The position numbers and the translations under genes are program-made. Below are positions 25,701 to 37,316 of a stretch of DNA of 64,000 nt, piece by piece; position 1 is the stretch's first letter; every line of letters starts with the position of its first letter. Source of the DNA: Prosopocoilus inquinatus (Eukaryota > Arthropoda > Insecta > Coleoptera > Lucanidae); assembly GCA_036172665.1 (NCBI GenBank), contig CM069880.1, forward strand, positions 7,256,501 through 7,320,500, in the 5' to 3' direction. A model generated the notes under the pieces. That model saw only the letters and a program-made list of their open reading frames with translations. It was not told the DNA's origin and did no database searches.

Positions 25701-26784
25701 CACTCACTACATGCGATGAAATACATTGGGTTCATATTTCCTTTTTTTATGAAAAATAAATGTGATGATCAAAGCAAGGATGAAATAGTACCGCCGCAGG
25801 GAGGCTCGCGGCACATGATCCGATTTCGATCATGTTGTTCATACTTTGTGACTTGTCACAAGCGGTACGGTAGACTGTTGTTGCGGTCATCGGGTAGAAT
25901 ATGTGGCGATATAACTGATAAACTGAGGCAGGTACTATTTAATCCTCGCTCTGGTGATAACCCAATTCAACGGGCGTTAAAACGTTTCAAGTAAACCTTA
26001 ATTAACCAAAATAATATGGTATAAATTTGGTGGTTTGGAGTAGGAAGGTTTTTTTTTGTACCAGAAATTCGTTTTATATTAAAATAAGTAAGCTGGCGTT
26101 CTGAAACGATTTGAATCTAATTAATTCAGTTGAATTTTGAGGTAGAAAAGCTGTGGGGTATTTATCGCTTGGTATTTAGTATAAACGGTCACGAAAACGT
26201 AAATCTTTATATACATTGTAAATTGTCTCACCGCCAACGCAGAACAGACTGAAAATTTTCTGTACTTGATTCGGAATTACTTCGTTTAACGACGACGTGA
26301 CTGTATCGGTTTCAGTGGGATTACAAAACAATATGCGTCGCTACAAATAGATTTCGATAAATTTTCCGCCGTCCGACCACAATTTAACTTAAGTTACGGA
26401 AAATTTATTTCTGCGCTTTTTCCTTTTACTTCCTCACGTGTACTTTCTTTGATTAAAGCTCATTCCTGCTTTTGATTACCACATGTACAGCGAATTTTAC
26501 GACGCTGCCGCGCGGCTGAAACGGCGCAGCTCGATTACGTTAAGTTTGCCTTTATGTTAAATATTAAACGGCGACCTAAATAAATAAGTCTCGCGACATC
26601 AAAGCATGTAGTTTGTCGGAGCAATCATTGATGAGAAACTTTTTATTTCGCAAGCCATACGGTGTCTTTGTTATTGTGTGACATGACAACAAAACTTTAA
26701 CAAAGAAACACCAGCCTTTCAACTAAAAAAAGAAGGAAAAAAATCGTTAGGTTTCTTAACAGAAGGGATTCTTATGAAATTTAT
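22781..26784. other. Non-genic stretch
   Basis: No supported gene. It contains a 23-C run (23369-23391), an AT palindrome near 24540-24590 and TA-rich microsatellites near 25240. Two frames are slightly coding-like but unrecognised: minus 25075-24836 (79 codons, real ATG) and plus 25629-25994 (121 codons, non-ATG start, GC-richer second half). Confidence 0.5.
23369..23391. repeat. Poly-C homopolymer (23 C)
   Basis: An uninterrupted run of 23 cytosines; the exact length may be an assembly estimate. Confidence 0.9.
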
Positions 26785-26966
26785 ACTGCCCTGTTAAGCA
26801 TAGAAGTCGTATCTACATTTCACACATTTGCGTCGTTATAACGTCTACATGCTTAGATTATAATGTCTACATGACCTACATATTCTGGCTTATTATTTCA
26901 ATTTTTAATAAACTATTCTAATTCAATGATTTTGACAGATACGACTTCTATCCTTAACAGGGCAGT
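26785..26966. mobile_element. 182-bp MITE with TA-type target site
   Basis: ACTGCCCTGTTAAG and AGAAGTCGTATCT on the left are mirrored by AGATACGACTTCTA and CTTAACAGGGCAGT on the right, a terminal inverted repeat of about 30 bp with one mismatch region. TA flanks both ends, as expected for Tc1/mariner-type mobilisation. The interior is non-coding. Confidence 0.8.
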
Positions 26967-29084
26967 ATACATAGATGTGTTTTACATCGTTAACGTAACA
27001 GAGTAATGGAATATGTAATTTTGCAACGTTAGTTTAATATATTTAAGAGTAAAAGAAAATTAAGTAGGTGGAGTGAATACGTTTAAAAATAATTTTATGA
27101 TACGCTTGCTGTTACGTATGATAATGAGCGTGAATTACAGTGATCGTGATGGTGGTGCAGGGTCAGTGTGGATGAAGAAACATCTCTAAATGTGCCTAAA
27201 GGCACTTAGCATTGGATACAACCCACTACTATATAATTTTCTCAGTTTCGACGGTTGAGTTAAATTCTTCATAAACATACTCTCTACCTCTGTCTGTCTG
27301 AAATACTAGATTACTTCGACCTGCTTTAAGTATGAACTCTTTCCGACGATCGTTCAACTTTAATTTTCTTTCTTTTTTTTTCAACGAAATACACATGTAA
27401 CACGATATCTTCAAAATACTTCTTCGACTTAATTAACGCTCACAAGTATATTTAAATTCTACCTACCTATCACATACCTACTCGAACAAAACAAGCTTTA
27501 ATTCCAGCTTTGAACACATTCCTACAACATATTCAATAATTTGCCAAAGCTCACCTTAATATGAATGCAAATCAGTAATTTGATTTTAATTCTCCTTTTG
27601 TATTATTAAATATTTTAATTGATCAGATCATACAAGTACAACTCAAAGGGAGAATTACCAAAATAATTCTTCTACTTTAGTGATTGTGTTATTAACATGT
27701 TCGGGGAAGACTGATAAAATCTTTTGCGGATAATGAAATAAAAACGTTTGCGGAAAACAATTCTATTAGACCCTTGGCTTAATTGTTTTGATGCGTGGCA
27801 AAAAGGGGGAAAACACATTGTTCTCCCATATCCGTCACGGCCGTTGACTCGGCCAATCATCGCAACGATTTTTTAATATCACAAAAGCGATGTGCACCAC
27901 GCAATTATTCAGGTGAAACGTTCTGAAAAATCACATTTATATACATATCATGATTTTGAAATAAAACGAAATATTATTTTTCCCTCCCCAACTTACCTTT
28001 CCTTCTCGTTTAATATGATGACCTGACCTTTGTAGAACAGATCATTATATATAGTCGGTAGTGTGTTATCCTTGACAACGATCCTATTTACCTGTTCACA
28101 AGGGGCTTTCCTTTCCCTAAAAAAAAATATCTGCGCTCGAATCATTTACTACAATATTATTAAGTAAACCATTTTTTTTTTCTCTTTTCCTTTAATATGT
28201 ATGAAGTAATATTTTGTTTTGCTTTATTTTACGACGAGCTTCCATCTTGTTGCTTCTTGCCATTTCATTAATCATCGTTATTGCATTTTCCGTTTCACTT
28301 CGTTCATTCTTCCGTTTCTGTTGATATTAATAGAGAATTTCCTGTAAGTAGAGGAGCCAAAAGAAAATATTTCATGAGTATCTCTTATGCCCCTAGTCCT
28401 TCCTAGCCGATGTAATTATATAAATATGATTTATTTCAGAAACGAAAAGTCCAGGACATATAATTAAGGATAATAACAATTTTTCTAACAAGCTTTATTT
28501 AGAGCGTCGTCGGCGATCAATGTCAAACAATCAACGTCTTAATTTCATTAAAAAAAAACTCGTTTCGGCCGTGTTATTTATTAACTTTTAATTCGTCGTC
28601 TCAACATGTCTTTAACAATAATACGTATAATAATTATTGCATTAAAATATTATTGAACGGTGATGTCTCTCGCGTTCGCGGTTTTTACTTTCCCCCCCTA
28701 AATACAAATTACTTTTTCGCTTCCTCATAATTAAATTCTATGCGAAATGTCTGACTCAAAAAATTTGTAATATTTTGCTTCGTCTGCGAAATTCTTCCGC
28801 ACGACGCGACATATTTTCACATCCTGTTAATATGCGAATTCCGTTTACTTTCAATACCATCATGAAATAACAAATATATTAAGTAAATGACTGAAATAAT
28901 TTCAAATTTAACGAAAGGTAAGTATGCAGAAAATTTACGTGAACATTACAAATTAAAAGGAAAAATAATGCAATGGAATTCTTTTGTATACATTACTGGA
29001 CGAATTTAATTAAAAAATTTTAAAAACAAATGAAAGAATATCTAAAATGATTTTAATTCCCTTGAATGTGATAAATTAAAATAT
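26967..29084. other. Non-genic stretch
   Basis: No supported gene or repeat. Open frames are short. Confidence 0.5.
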
Positions 29085-29900
29085 GAGATGGGACGATTCG
29101 TCGTTTGTAACTCGCCGTCGCCGATTCACCGTCGCCAATTCATCGTAGAACCAGTTCGTCGTAGAATCAATTCGCCGTAGAACCAATTCGCCGTCGACGC
29201 AATTTACCGTCCGTCCATTTCGCCGTCGCATGTTTGAGCATAATGAGCTTTAAAACACTTTCTAACTATTTTAGATATCCAAGTTATATCTACGAATTGA
29301 ATGAAAATAACTATAATTACAGTACGATTGAAGTAAATTAAAATGGACTGCACTATGATTTTTCTTTTTTTCTAACCAAAACTAATTAATTTTTAATTAC
29401 AGTGCGACCATCGTAAGACACAAAATTACGAACAAATTGGTGCTATTAGCACAAAATCATAATTATAATTTTTTTTTTAATGGAACCCTGGAATCTATTT
29501 TATAATTTTAAATTACAAGCTTTCATGAATCAGTATCTCGAAAACAGTCGACTTTTGATGTGTAGTGATTTTGATTTATATGAAAATGAATATAATTTTG
29601 AGCAGAATCTGAAAATATAAAAAAAAATGGAAGTATTTTGCACACACCCTCCAGAATAGAAATACTTCTTGGAAGAACAAAAACATTTACCTGTTTCTTT
29701 ATCTATTTATCATATTTAATTAATGACAAATTATTTTATTTTCTTTTAACTCCTTTATTTTATTTACGTATAATTATCGTATATTATTATTTGGATATGT
29801 GCCTGCATTTTACGGCGAATTTACCGACGGTGAATTGTACTCACTGCGAATCGGCGACGGTGAATTGGCGGCGGTAAATCGGTGACTGCGAATTGCCCTA
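29085..29900. mobile_element. Element with arrayed subterminal repeats in inverted orientation
   Basis: A cluster at 29098-29230 repeats a unit like AATTCGCCGTCG (variants ATTCACCGTCG, CAATTCGCCGTAGAAC). A second cluster at 29812-29895 carries the reverse complement (CGACGGTGAATTGGCGG and similar). The 580 bp between them are AT-rich. Inverted clusters of short tandem units at both ends are the signature of a fold-back-type non-autonomous element. No transposase frame is visible. Confidence 0.65.
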
Positions 29901-29982
29901 GACTCATTAAAATAATAGAATTCATGTACAGTCATGCTTTTTAGTAATTTTTCCCCTACAAACGTTAAATTGCGGGCTAATA

Positions 29983-30714
29983 GGGGCTATTCTGTACCGT
30001 GTATGTTAAATTTAAAAGACTGTTGCTATGAGACAACCAATCTTAAAGCTGTATGATTGGGTATGGTGACAACCAATCATAAAACTGTATGAATGGTTGT
30101 TACCATAGCAACAGACCTTTAAATTTAAACATATAAAATAGCGACATCTTACTATCGCTTTTTGACCTAACATTGCAGTAGGATAGACAAATTGAAGCGG
30201 GATTTGCTCCTAATGAGTCCCCCATGCAAGGCGGCCATGCTTGCTGTCAAAGCATAATGAAAGATTTTAGAAAAATTTTGTGCAAATCGTTTTTGATTGC
30301 AGTGAGAACCTCGAGCAGCCTCTGGACAGCTGTTTCAAAAACGATTTGCACAAAATTTTTCTAAAATCTTTCATTATGCTTTGACAGCAAGCATGGCCGC
30401 CTTGCATGGGGGACTCATTAGGAGCAAATCCCGCTTCAATTTGTCTATCCTACTGCAATGTTAGGTCAAAAAGCGATAGTAAGATGTCGCTATTTTATAT
30501 GTTCATCATTCTTACATCGCATTTGCGAATAAATTGGGCAAGTCGTTTTTGGTCTGCAGTGGGAATGTCGAGCTACGTTTCTGCTGAAGAAGCCCCAAGC
30601 AGGGCTGAAACAGCTGTCCAGAGGCTGCTCGATGTTCTCACTGCAATCAAAAACGATTTGCACAAATTTTTTCTAAAATCTTTAAATTTAACTTACTCGA
30701 TACAGAATAGCCCC
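29983..30714. mobile_element. 732-bp palindromic TIR element R2, copy 1
   Basis: GGGGCTATTCTGTA at 29983 is mirrored by TACAGAATAGCCCC ending at 30714, each flanked by TAATA, so the target duplication is TA or up to TAATA. Inside is a large inverted repeat (about 30165-30325 against 30330-30480) containing TGACAGCAAGCATGGCCGCC, and on the plus strand a conserved frame beginning at the ATG at 30565. The interior recurs at 31.8-32.3 kb and partly at 44.2 kb. Confidence 0.75.
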
Positions 30715-30792
30715 TAATATTTTTATTTTGCACTTGTTTACCTGTTTCCTCGTTTGTTTGTTTGTCGGTCGATTATAATGTAATCAGAAGGC

Positions 30793-30875
30793 ATTAGGGG
30801 CTGTTCTGTATCGAGTATATTAAATTTAAAGGTCTGTTGCAATGGTGACAACCAATCATAAAGCTCTGTGATATG
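30793..30875. repeat. Solo terminus of R2
   Basis: GGGGCTGTTCTGTATCGAGT followed by TTAAATTTAAAGGTCTGTTGC matches the R2 terminus, with no partner terminus nearby. Confidence 0.7.
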
Positions 30876-31336
30876 ACTAGTGATGTAAGTTCCTTAAATG
30901 ACACCGGTCATGACATTGATCACAGTAAAAATGACTGTCACGTCACAATGATTGGTCATTTTAAACATGAAATAAAATATCAAATGTGTTCCTTTATCTT
31001 TTAGGTCGCGACTTAAAATTTCATTGGGGAGACATTACTGTTAATTATGACTGTACAAAAGGATTAAACTTTTGATTAGTTAAATTTTTAGTCATTTCTA
31101 ATGAATAAAGCGTTATATCATCAATAAAACGTATTGTGAATTGATGGGATGTATCGTCAATATGCCATTAAAAAATAAATTGCTCATTGTATTTTCTGGC
31201 CTTTTGCAAAAGAGAAAGCGAAAAACACGTGCTTGCCAATGTGTTTCATTAGTGCGCCGAAATTCTAGTTATAACGTGCTAAAACGAGGATATTATTTCA
31301 TTTTATCTTCTTCCTGCTTTCAGCGATTTACTAACT

Positions 31337-31690
31337 AGGTCATCCTCTTGCATCCTCGATGCAATTCGACCTAAATTAAGTAAACAAACTGTTTTAAGCC
31401 GACTTCATAACACGTAAACAAAGTTATTATTGTATAAAGCTCAAGCTCAAGCTAAAGTACAAAAATAAAAATCCTCTTTTGCGTAGGTACAATTTAATGA
31501 ATGTTTTTTTTTTATCAGGTCATGGTCATCCTCTTGTATGCAATTCGAGCTAAATTAAGTAAACAAACTGTTTTATGCCAACTTCATAACTTCATAGCAC
31601 ATAAACAAAGTTATTATCTCAAACCTCTTTGCATAAAGCTCACTAAGTGCAGAAAAACAATCCTCTTTTGGATAGTTTTTTTTTAAGTGA
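31337..31690. repeat. Direct duplication, about 185-bp unit
   Basis: GTCATCCTCTTG, AATTAAGTAAACAAACTGTT and ACAAAGTTATTAT occur in order starting at about 31339 and again at about 31525. Two copies stand head to tail with small indels. Confidence 0.8.
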
Positions 31691-31759
31691 ATTAGGCTTG
31701 ATTCATGTTATGTTACTAACTGAAGCAATTGAATTTTTTTGACCGAAAAAAATATAAAC

Positions 31760-32275
31760 AAATAAAATAGCGACATTTTAGTATCACTTTTTGACCTGAC
31801 ATTGCAGTAGGATAGACAAATTGAAGCCGGATTTGCTCCTAATAAGTCCCCCATGCAAGGCGGCCATGCTTGCTGTCAAAGCATAATGAAAATTTTTTTA
31901 GAAAAATTTTGTGCAAATCGTTCTTGATTGCAGTGAAAACCTCGAACAGCCTTTGGACAGCTGTTTCAGCCCTGCTTGGGGCTTCTTTAGCAGAGACGTA
32001 GCTCGACATTTTCACTGCAAACAAAAACGACTTCTCCAATTTATTCGCAAAAAGGTCAAAAAGCGATAGTAAGATGTCGCTATTTTATTTGTTCATCACT
32101 CTTACATCGCAATTGCGAATAAATTGGACAAGTCGTTTTTGTTTGCAATGGAAATGTCGAGCTACGTCTCTGCTGAAGAAGCCCCAAGCAGGGCTGAAAC
32201 AGCTGTCCAGAGGCTGTTCGAGGTTTTCACTGCAATCAAGAACGATTTGCACAAAATTTTTCTAGAAAAAAATAT
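31760..32275. mobile_element. R2 interior, copy 2 (palindromic, termini missing)
   Basis: It matches the R2 interior in the same inverted arrangement: TAGCGACAT...GCTTTTTGACCT boxes, TGACAGCAAGCATGGCCGCC (minus) and two divergent copies of the conserved frame, one on the minus strand starting at 32009 and one on the plus strand starting at 32154. R2 termini are not present. Confidence 0.7.
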
Positions 32276-35200
32276 AGTTTAGAAGGTTTGTAGAAACAGT
32301 TTCTATTGTTTTGTGTTTATATTGTTGACTTAAAAATCGAGTGTTTCATGCAACTGACCGAATAGTAACTTGGTTCTGAATAACAATAGAAGTTAAACAA
32401 AGCAGCAAGAATGAGAAAGTTGAACTTCCTGAATGCGATAAACTGCAAACAATAAACCTCGAAGGAATGAAATTTATTGCTCGATTAATTAATTTTGATT
32501 TTTGTAAGCTGCATGTGCTTCTGAAAAGCGGAATAATAATTCGATATTTCATGGGCAGTTGCGTGATAGAATGTTTATAAGCGTTTATTATCAGCGGCAG
32601 GTAGCTCGCAGTGAAATTATAAAGAAAAATGAACAATTTTAAGTCTAGACGTTCGAGGGAAGAGAGGTTTTTCTCTTTTTCTACTAAACCACGCCACATT
32701 CCGACTTAAATTTCGTATTTCAGCCACGAAAGTGAGTATTTCATTATTTAAATAAATCCCGGGCTCCGAAAGTACATATAGTTTCCTAAAGTCGTTCATA
32801 ATTTATGATTATAAAATTAAACACCGCCTTATCAACTCCCGGGGGAATTTTAATTCTTTATAATTCGCTGAAAATGCCCTTTTGTTTATGTTTTGCCAGC
32901 AGAATAAAACCCTCGGATAAAGGATTCTCCACCGAATTTAACACATTCTATGGTTGAATTTATCTAACCAACTAATTCCTAACTCTTTGTTTACGCACTT
33001 TTTTCCGAAAGCGGACTTAAATTAATAATAATCAAGCCAATGAATTAATTTTATTGAATTACTTATTGGAACAAACAAGGCAAAAAATAACACTTTTCGA
33101 ATAATTGCACAGCATGCGGGGTTGACTACGTCATCCTTTCCAAATATGTCTCCACCCACATTGCACCACATATTAATGTTACTTTCAGACTTATAATGCT
33201 TCTGTGGCATTACAATATGTTGCTCGGGCGTAAATTTATTCCAAATGAAAAAAAATACGAAGATAAATTTATCTGCGTGTGACTTTTATTTAAATACGTT
33301 AAATCAACTGCGTTTATACATAGGCATACATTTGTTTGTTGATTAAAAAATCCCAACAACAATAAATTATATAAGCGTGTAGTTAATGATAATTCTGGCG
33401 AGTCGACAATGCATAGTATATTTTAAAGTGAATTTCCAGATAATAATGGTGAATACAAACATAAATTGTGATACCATATTTCATACTGCAGGCCTCAAGT
33501 ATCCGAGCATTACCTTCTACCCTACCTACCATTTATATCTGTGTGCAATTTAATATCGTAGCCATACATTTATATTTCAAGGAGAGAATAGTAAGTATAC
33601 GTTTGTATCTACCTAAATATGATTATTACAAAATACTGTATGTATACCAAAAAGAGTTCCTCTCGTGTATCTTTCGAGTCTCTCGAAAGATTTTCGAAGC
33701 GTATTCATATAATGAACAAGTTCCTGCTGTGCTTACGTCGGAATCGGAATTTTCTTCTCCCCGGCGCAGGATAACTTCATTCATTAGTCGTGAAAATTTA
33801 AATATTTTTCCGGATATTTTCACCGGAAATTAAAACCTTATTTAATAAACTAGCAAAATAGGTTTCAGTTTTTGTTGTAGGAACAAATGAATATAAGCTA
33901 GGAAATTGAGTCGATAGGATAGGATGAATAAGGGTAGTTGTAGGGAATTATTGATTGATTAATTACGTAAGTTAATTATTGTAATAGTAAATGGATATTG
34001 TAAGAGCTTTGTTGTATAAACAGCAGGTAGTAAGAGAGACAGTTAAATACAAACAATGTAAGGATTCCATCATCGGTTTTAATATCATAACAGATTACAA
34101 CACCCCATGTGCACTACGTCTAATTAATTCTCGGAGTATCTCTGCGGAATATAAAGCTGTTATGCGAACACGCAAAAATAGGTACAGCAATTACGCAAAG
34201 AGCTTGTTTTGTCCCCCATATTGTCAACGAGGAGGCAACAACTTTTCAGCAGCAACCGACGATCTGAAGTTGCTGAAGCTTTGCAGAATGAAAAATTCGT
34301 TTCTCGGGCGAACGCCACGTAATTAATTGAAACGAAATTAGTAGCGTGACCGACCGCCTAATTAACATATTTAAATTCGCAACATACATTAGATTAACTA
34401 ACCAATTGTGCTTAATTATTTCTTCTCGAATTGGTTACATGTTAACTTAATTAAGGTATGTAATTTTATGTGTTACACTAGTTTGAATTTTTAAACGTAC
34501 CTATCAACTACCTGTTTTTATCGTTACAGGATGTGTATAGTTTATTTTTTCACATAATGATATAGATGGCGTCGAACAACTTTACTTTTTCTTTATCTAT
34601 TTTAAAGCCCCAGGCTGAAAACTTAATTCGACTGTATAACGCATATACGTCCAGGTTTATAAACTTACTGAAACTCACCTCAACAACAAAAACAAATTAT
34701 ACTATATATAGCTACTTATTAATATTGCAAGCAAATACCATACTAAAAATCCGAAACGGAAATTGTAAGTTTCGTCTTATTGAAACAGGCTGTAGTACGT
34801 TGCCACATACATACATTGAAGTCATCAGGAGTGTATTTAGCCCGAAGTGAAATAATCATTTCACTCTCATCAGTAAAACATAGGAAGCGAGAATAAATTA
34901 AATGTACTTGCCTGTAATTTAATGCAATATTTGTTTACGTCTCCCGCCGTTTCCTTTATTATATTTACAATGCTATAAAATAAACCTGGAGATAAAATCT
35001 GACAAGAATAATTTTTTTTACTACGCTTGTCCGTTATATTACATACTTATAACTGTATTATGCATCTCGTTTGTTGATAATCAGCGCCTGTTAATGAGTT
35101 TTAAATGCGGATCGAAAAAATACAGAAAACGTTAATCGAGTTTCTCTCCCAAGAAAATAATCGACTATTTTTATTCTTACAACCTCATAAAATAATAATA

Positions 35201-36265
35201 ACACTCGAGATTTTACACTAACTTTTTTGTTTTATTCAAAACGAATGCGTTCTATATTCAAATCGTTCACGTAAAAAAAAGAGAAAAAATCGTAAAGCAG
35301 TGAGCTCAGGTATCATAAGTACAAGCACCTTTCTTGGTGCTCAAAAAATAATGGACTTGTTATTATAATGAGGGTTCAAAGCGAAATTAATTTAACCGTT
35401 TCATAAGTAGTTTTTTCTGTTTGCGCCCCTGCAAACGCTCTCGAGAGCGTAAAACATTTCTACGAGCTCCAACTTTGATGAAATTATACAAAATCGTCTA
35501 AGTAATGAGTGAAGTCAACGCAAGAACGGCATCGTCATTACAAAATACTTCACTTCCCCTTAAACTGAATCAACTCCCAAACAGTCGTTCTGATGAGGAA
35601 TTATCAATTTCTCCACGGAGTTATTAAACCCCCCTCTCAGGTGACTGACTACTACATAAAATATCATCACCCCCTTTAAGCTAAGCTAAGCTAAGAGAAG
35701 TTTCTGTCTATAATACATTCCAAAATACCCTTTGGAGTTAAATAGAAAAGAAGAATTTCCCAGATAACGTCTCGCACACAAGGAACGAACGCATCCTACC
35801 CCCTAATACATTTCTGGCGTCAAAGGATAATATTTCTCAATGTTTGACGTGATGTAAGATTTTTATTAAGAACTCCGAATTCCTACCGTTGTCAAAGCAA
35901 ATTCCAAGCAAAACTTATCGAAGAGAAATCGAACGAGTGAGTATCTAGAAATGTCGTTGTGCAGACGTCGAAAAAAAATTTGCTGCTTTTGTTCTCCTCT
36001 AAACGTTTTTTTTTTATTTTCTTTTGTTAGCGAAATGCGCATTTATATTTACCAAAAACATTCTCGTACAGACTGACGTGCGATATATTGAAAATAACTT
36101 TACGCTGTCTGACACATCACTCCAAAAATAAATTTCGAATCGATCGCGCACCTAGATATAACGGTCAACGTATTCACCACAAGTCATTCGTTATTAGTTG
36201 TTTTTTTTTTCCTTCTTCTTTAAAATAAATACATGAACATACAGACATTTTTATTTTATCAGTGA
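32276..36265. other. Non-genic stretch
   Basis: No supported gene. The frames at 33468-33833 and 33991-34326 (111 codons) have no recognisable motif. A 16-bp perfect palindrome, ACGCTCTCGAGAGCGT, lies at 35435-35450. The rest is ordinary AT-rich sequence. Confidence 0.5.
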
Positions 36266-37316
36266 GAATAAATTCAAACCCTACGGATTTCTTCTCTTTT
36301 TAATCCATCCCACATTTTGATTTAATAATTGTTCACCTCATTCCCACATTTTGATTTGGTAATTGTTCACCTCACTTACAAGTTTGTTTTTTACGGACCA
36401 CCGAAGAAAGCTCGGGACCCTTGCATAAGGAAAAAGGAATTCATTTGCAGTGTATTGGATCTTCACTTAATCCACGTGATCTACGACGTACCAAACCAAT
36501 TACCTTACAGTTGACACAATTTTTTTCAAACCCTGGGTGATTGCCCCTTTTATATAAATTCAAACGCTCCGGATTTCTTCTGTTTTTAATCTATCCCACA
36601 TTTTGATTTGGTATTGTTCACCTCACTTACACTTTTTTTTTAGCGACCACCTAAAGCTCGGGGTCCTTGAATAAGGAAAAAGGAATTTGTTTGCACTATA
36701 CTGTATCTTTAGTTAATCCGCGTAATCTACGACGTACCAAACCAATTACGTTACGTCACAGTTGATACAGTTTCTTTCAAACCCTGGGCAATTGTCCCAT
36801 TTATTTAAATTTAAACTCTCCGGATTTCTTTTCTTTTTAATCTATCCCATATGTTGATTTGGTAATTGGTCACTCAGTTACATTTTTTTTTCTTTACCGA
36901 CCACCCAAAGTTCCGGGCCCTTGCATAAGGAAAAAGGAATTTGTTTGCACTTTATTGGATCTTAAGTTAATCCACGTGATGCACGACGTACCAAACTAAT
37001 TACCTCACAGTTGATACAGAGTGTTTCAAATCCTGGGCGATTGTCCCTTTTATATAAATTTAAACCCTCCGGATTTCTTCTCTTTTTAATCTATCCCGCA
37101 TTTTGATTTAGTAGTTGGTCACCTCACAAGTTTTTTTTTACTAACCACCCAAAGCTCAGAGCCTTTGGATAAGGAAAAAGAAATTTGTTTGCACTGTATT
37201 GGATCTTCAGTTAATCCACACGATCTACGACGTACCAAACCAATCACCTGACAATGAATGCAGCTTCTTTTAAACCCTGAGCGATTGCCCCGTTTATCCA
37301 CCCCTAGAGCCCGCCA
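36266..37316. repeat. 248-bp tandem array, four units, with a hAT-like right end
   Basis: CGGATTTCTTCTSTTTTTAA recurs at about 36286, 36571, 36819 and 37067. Later spacings are 248 bp and the first is longer because of a local duplication of CACATTTTGATTTRRTAATT. Each unit also carries GACGTACCAAACCAAT. The array ends in GAGCCCGCCACTGAC, whose complement starts CAGTGGCGGGC, a hAT-type terminus, so the array may be the interior of a non-autonomous element with a lost left end. Confidence 0.85.

Noticed and set aside
25629..25994. 121-codon frame, GC-richer second half
   Set aside because: It has no ATG start and no family resemblance; left as an unexplained stretch.
33991..34326. 111-codon plus frame with a real ATG
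   Set aside because: No recognisable motif, no codon bias different from the surroundings.
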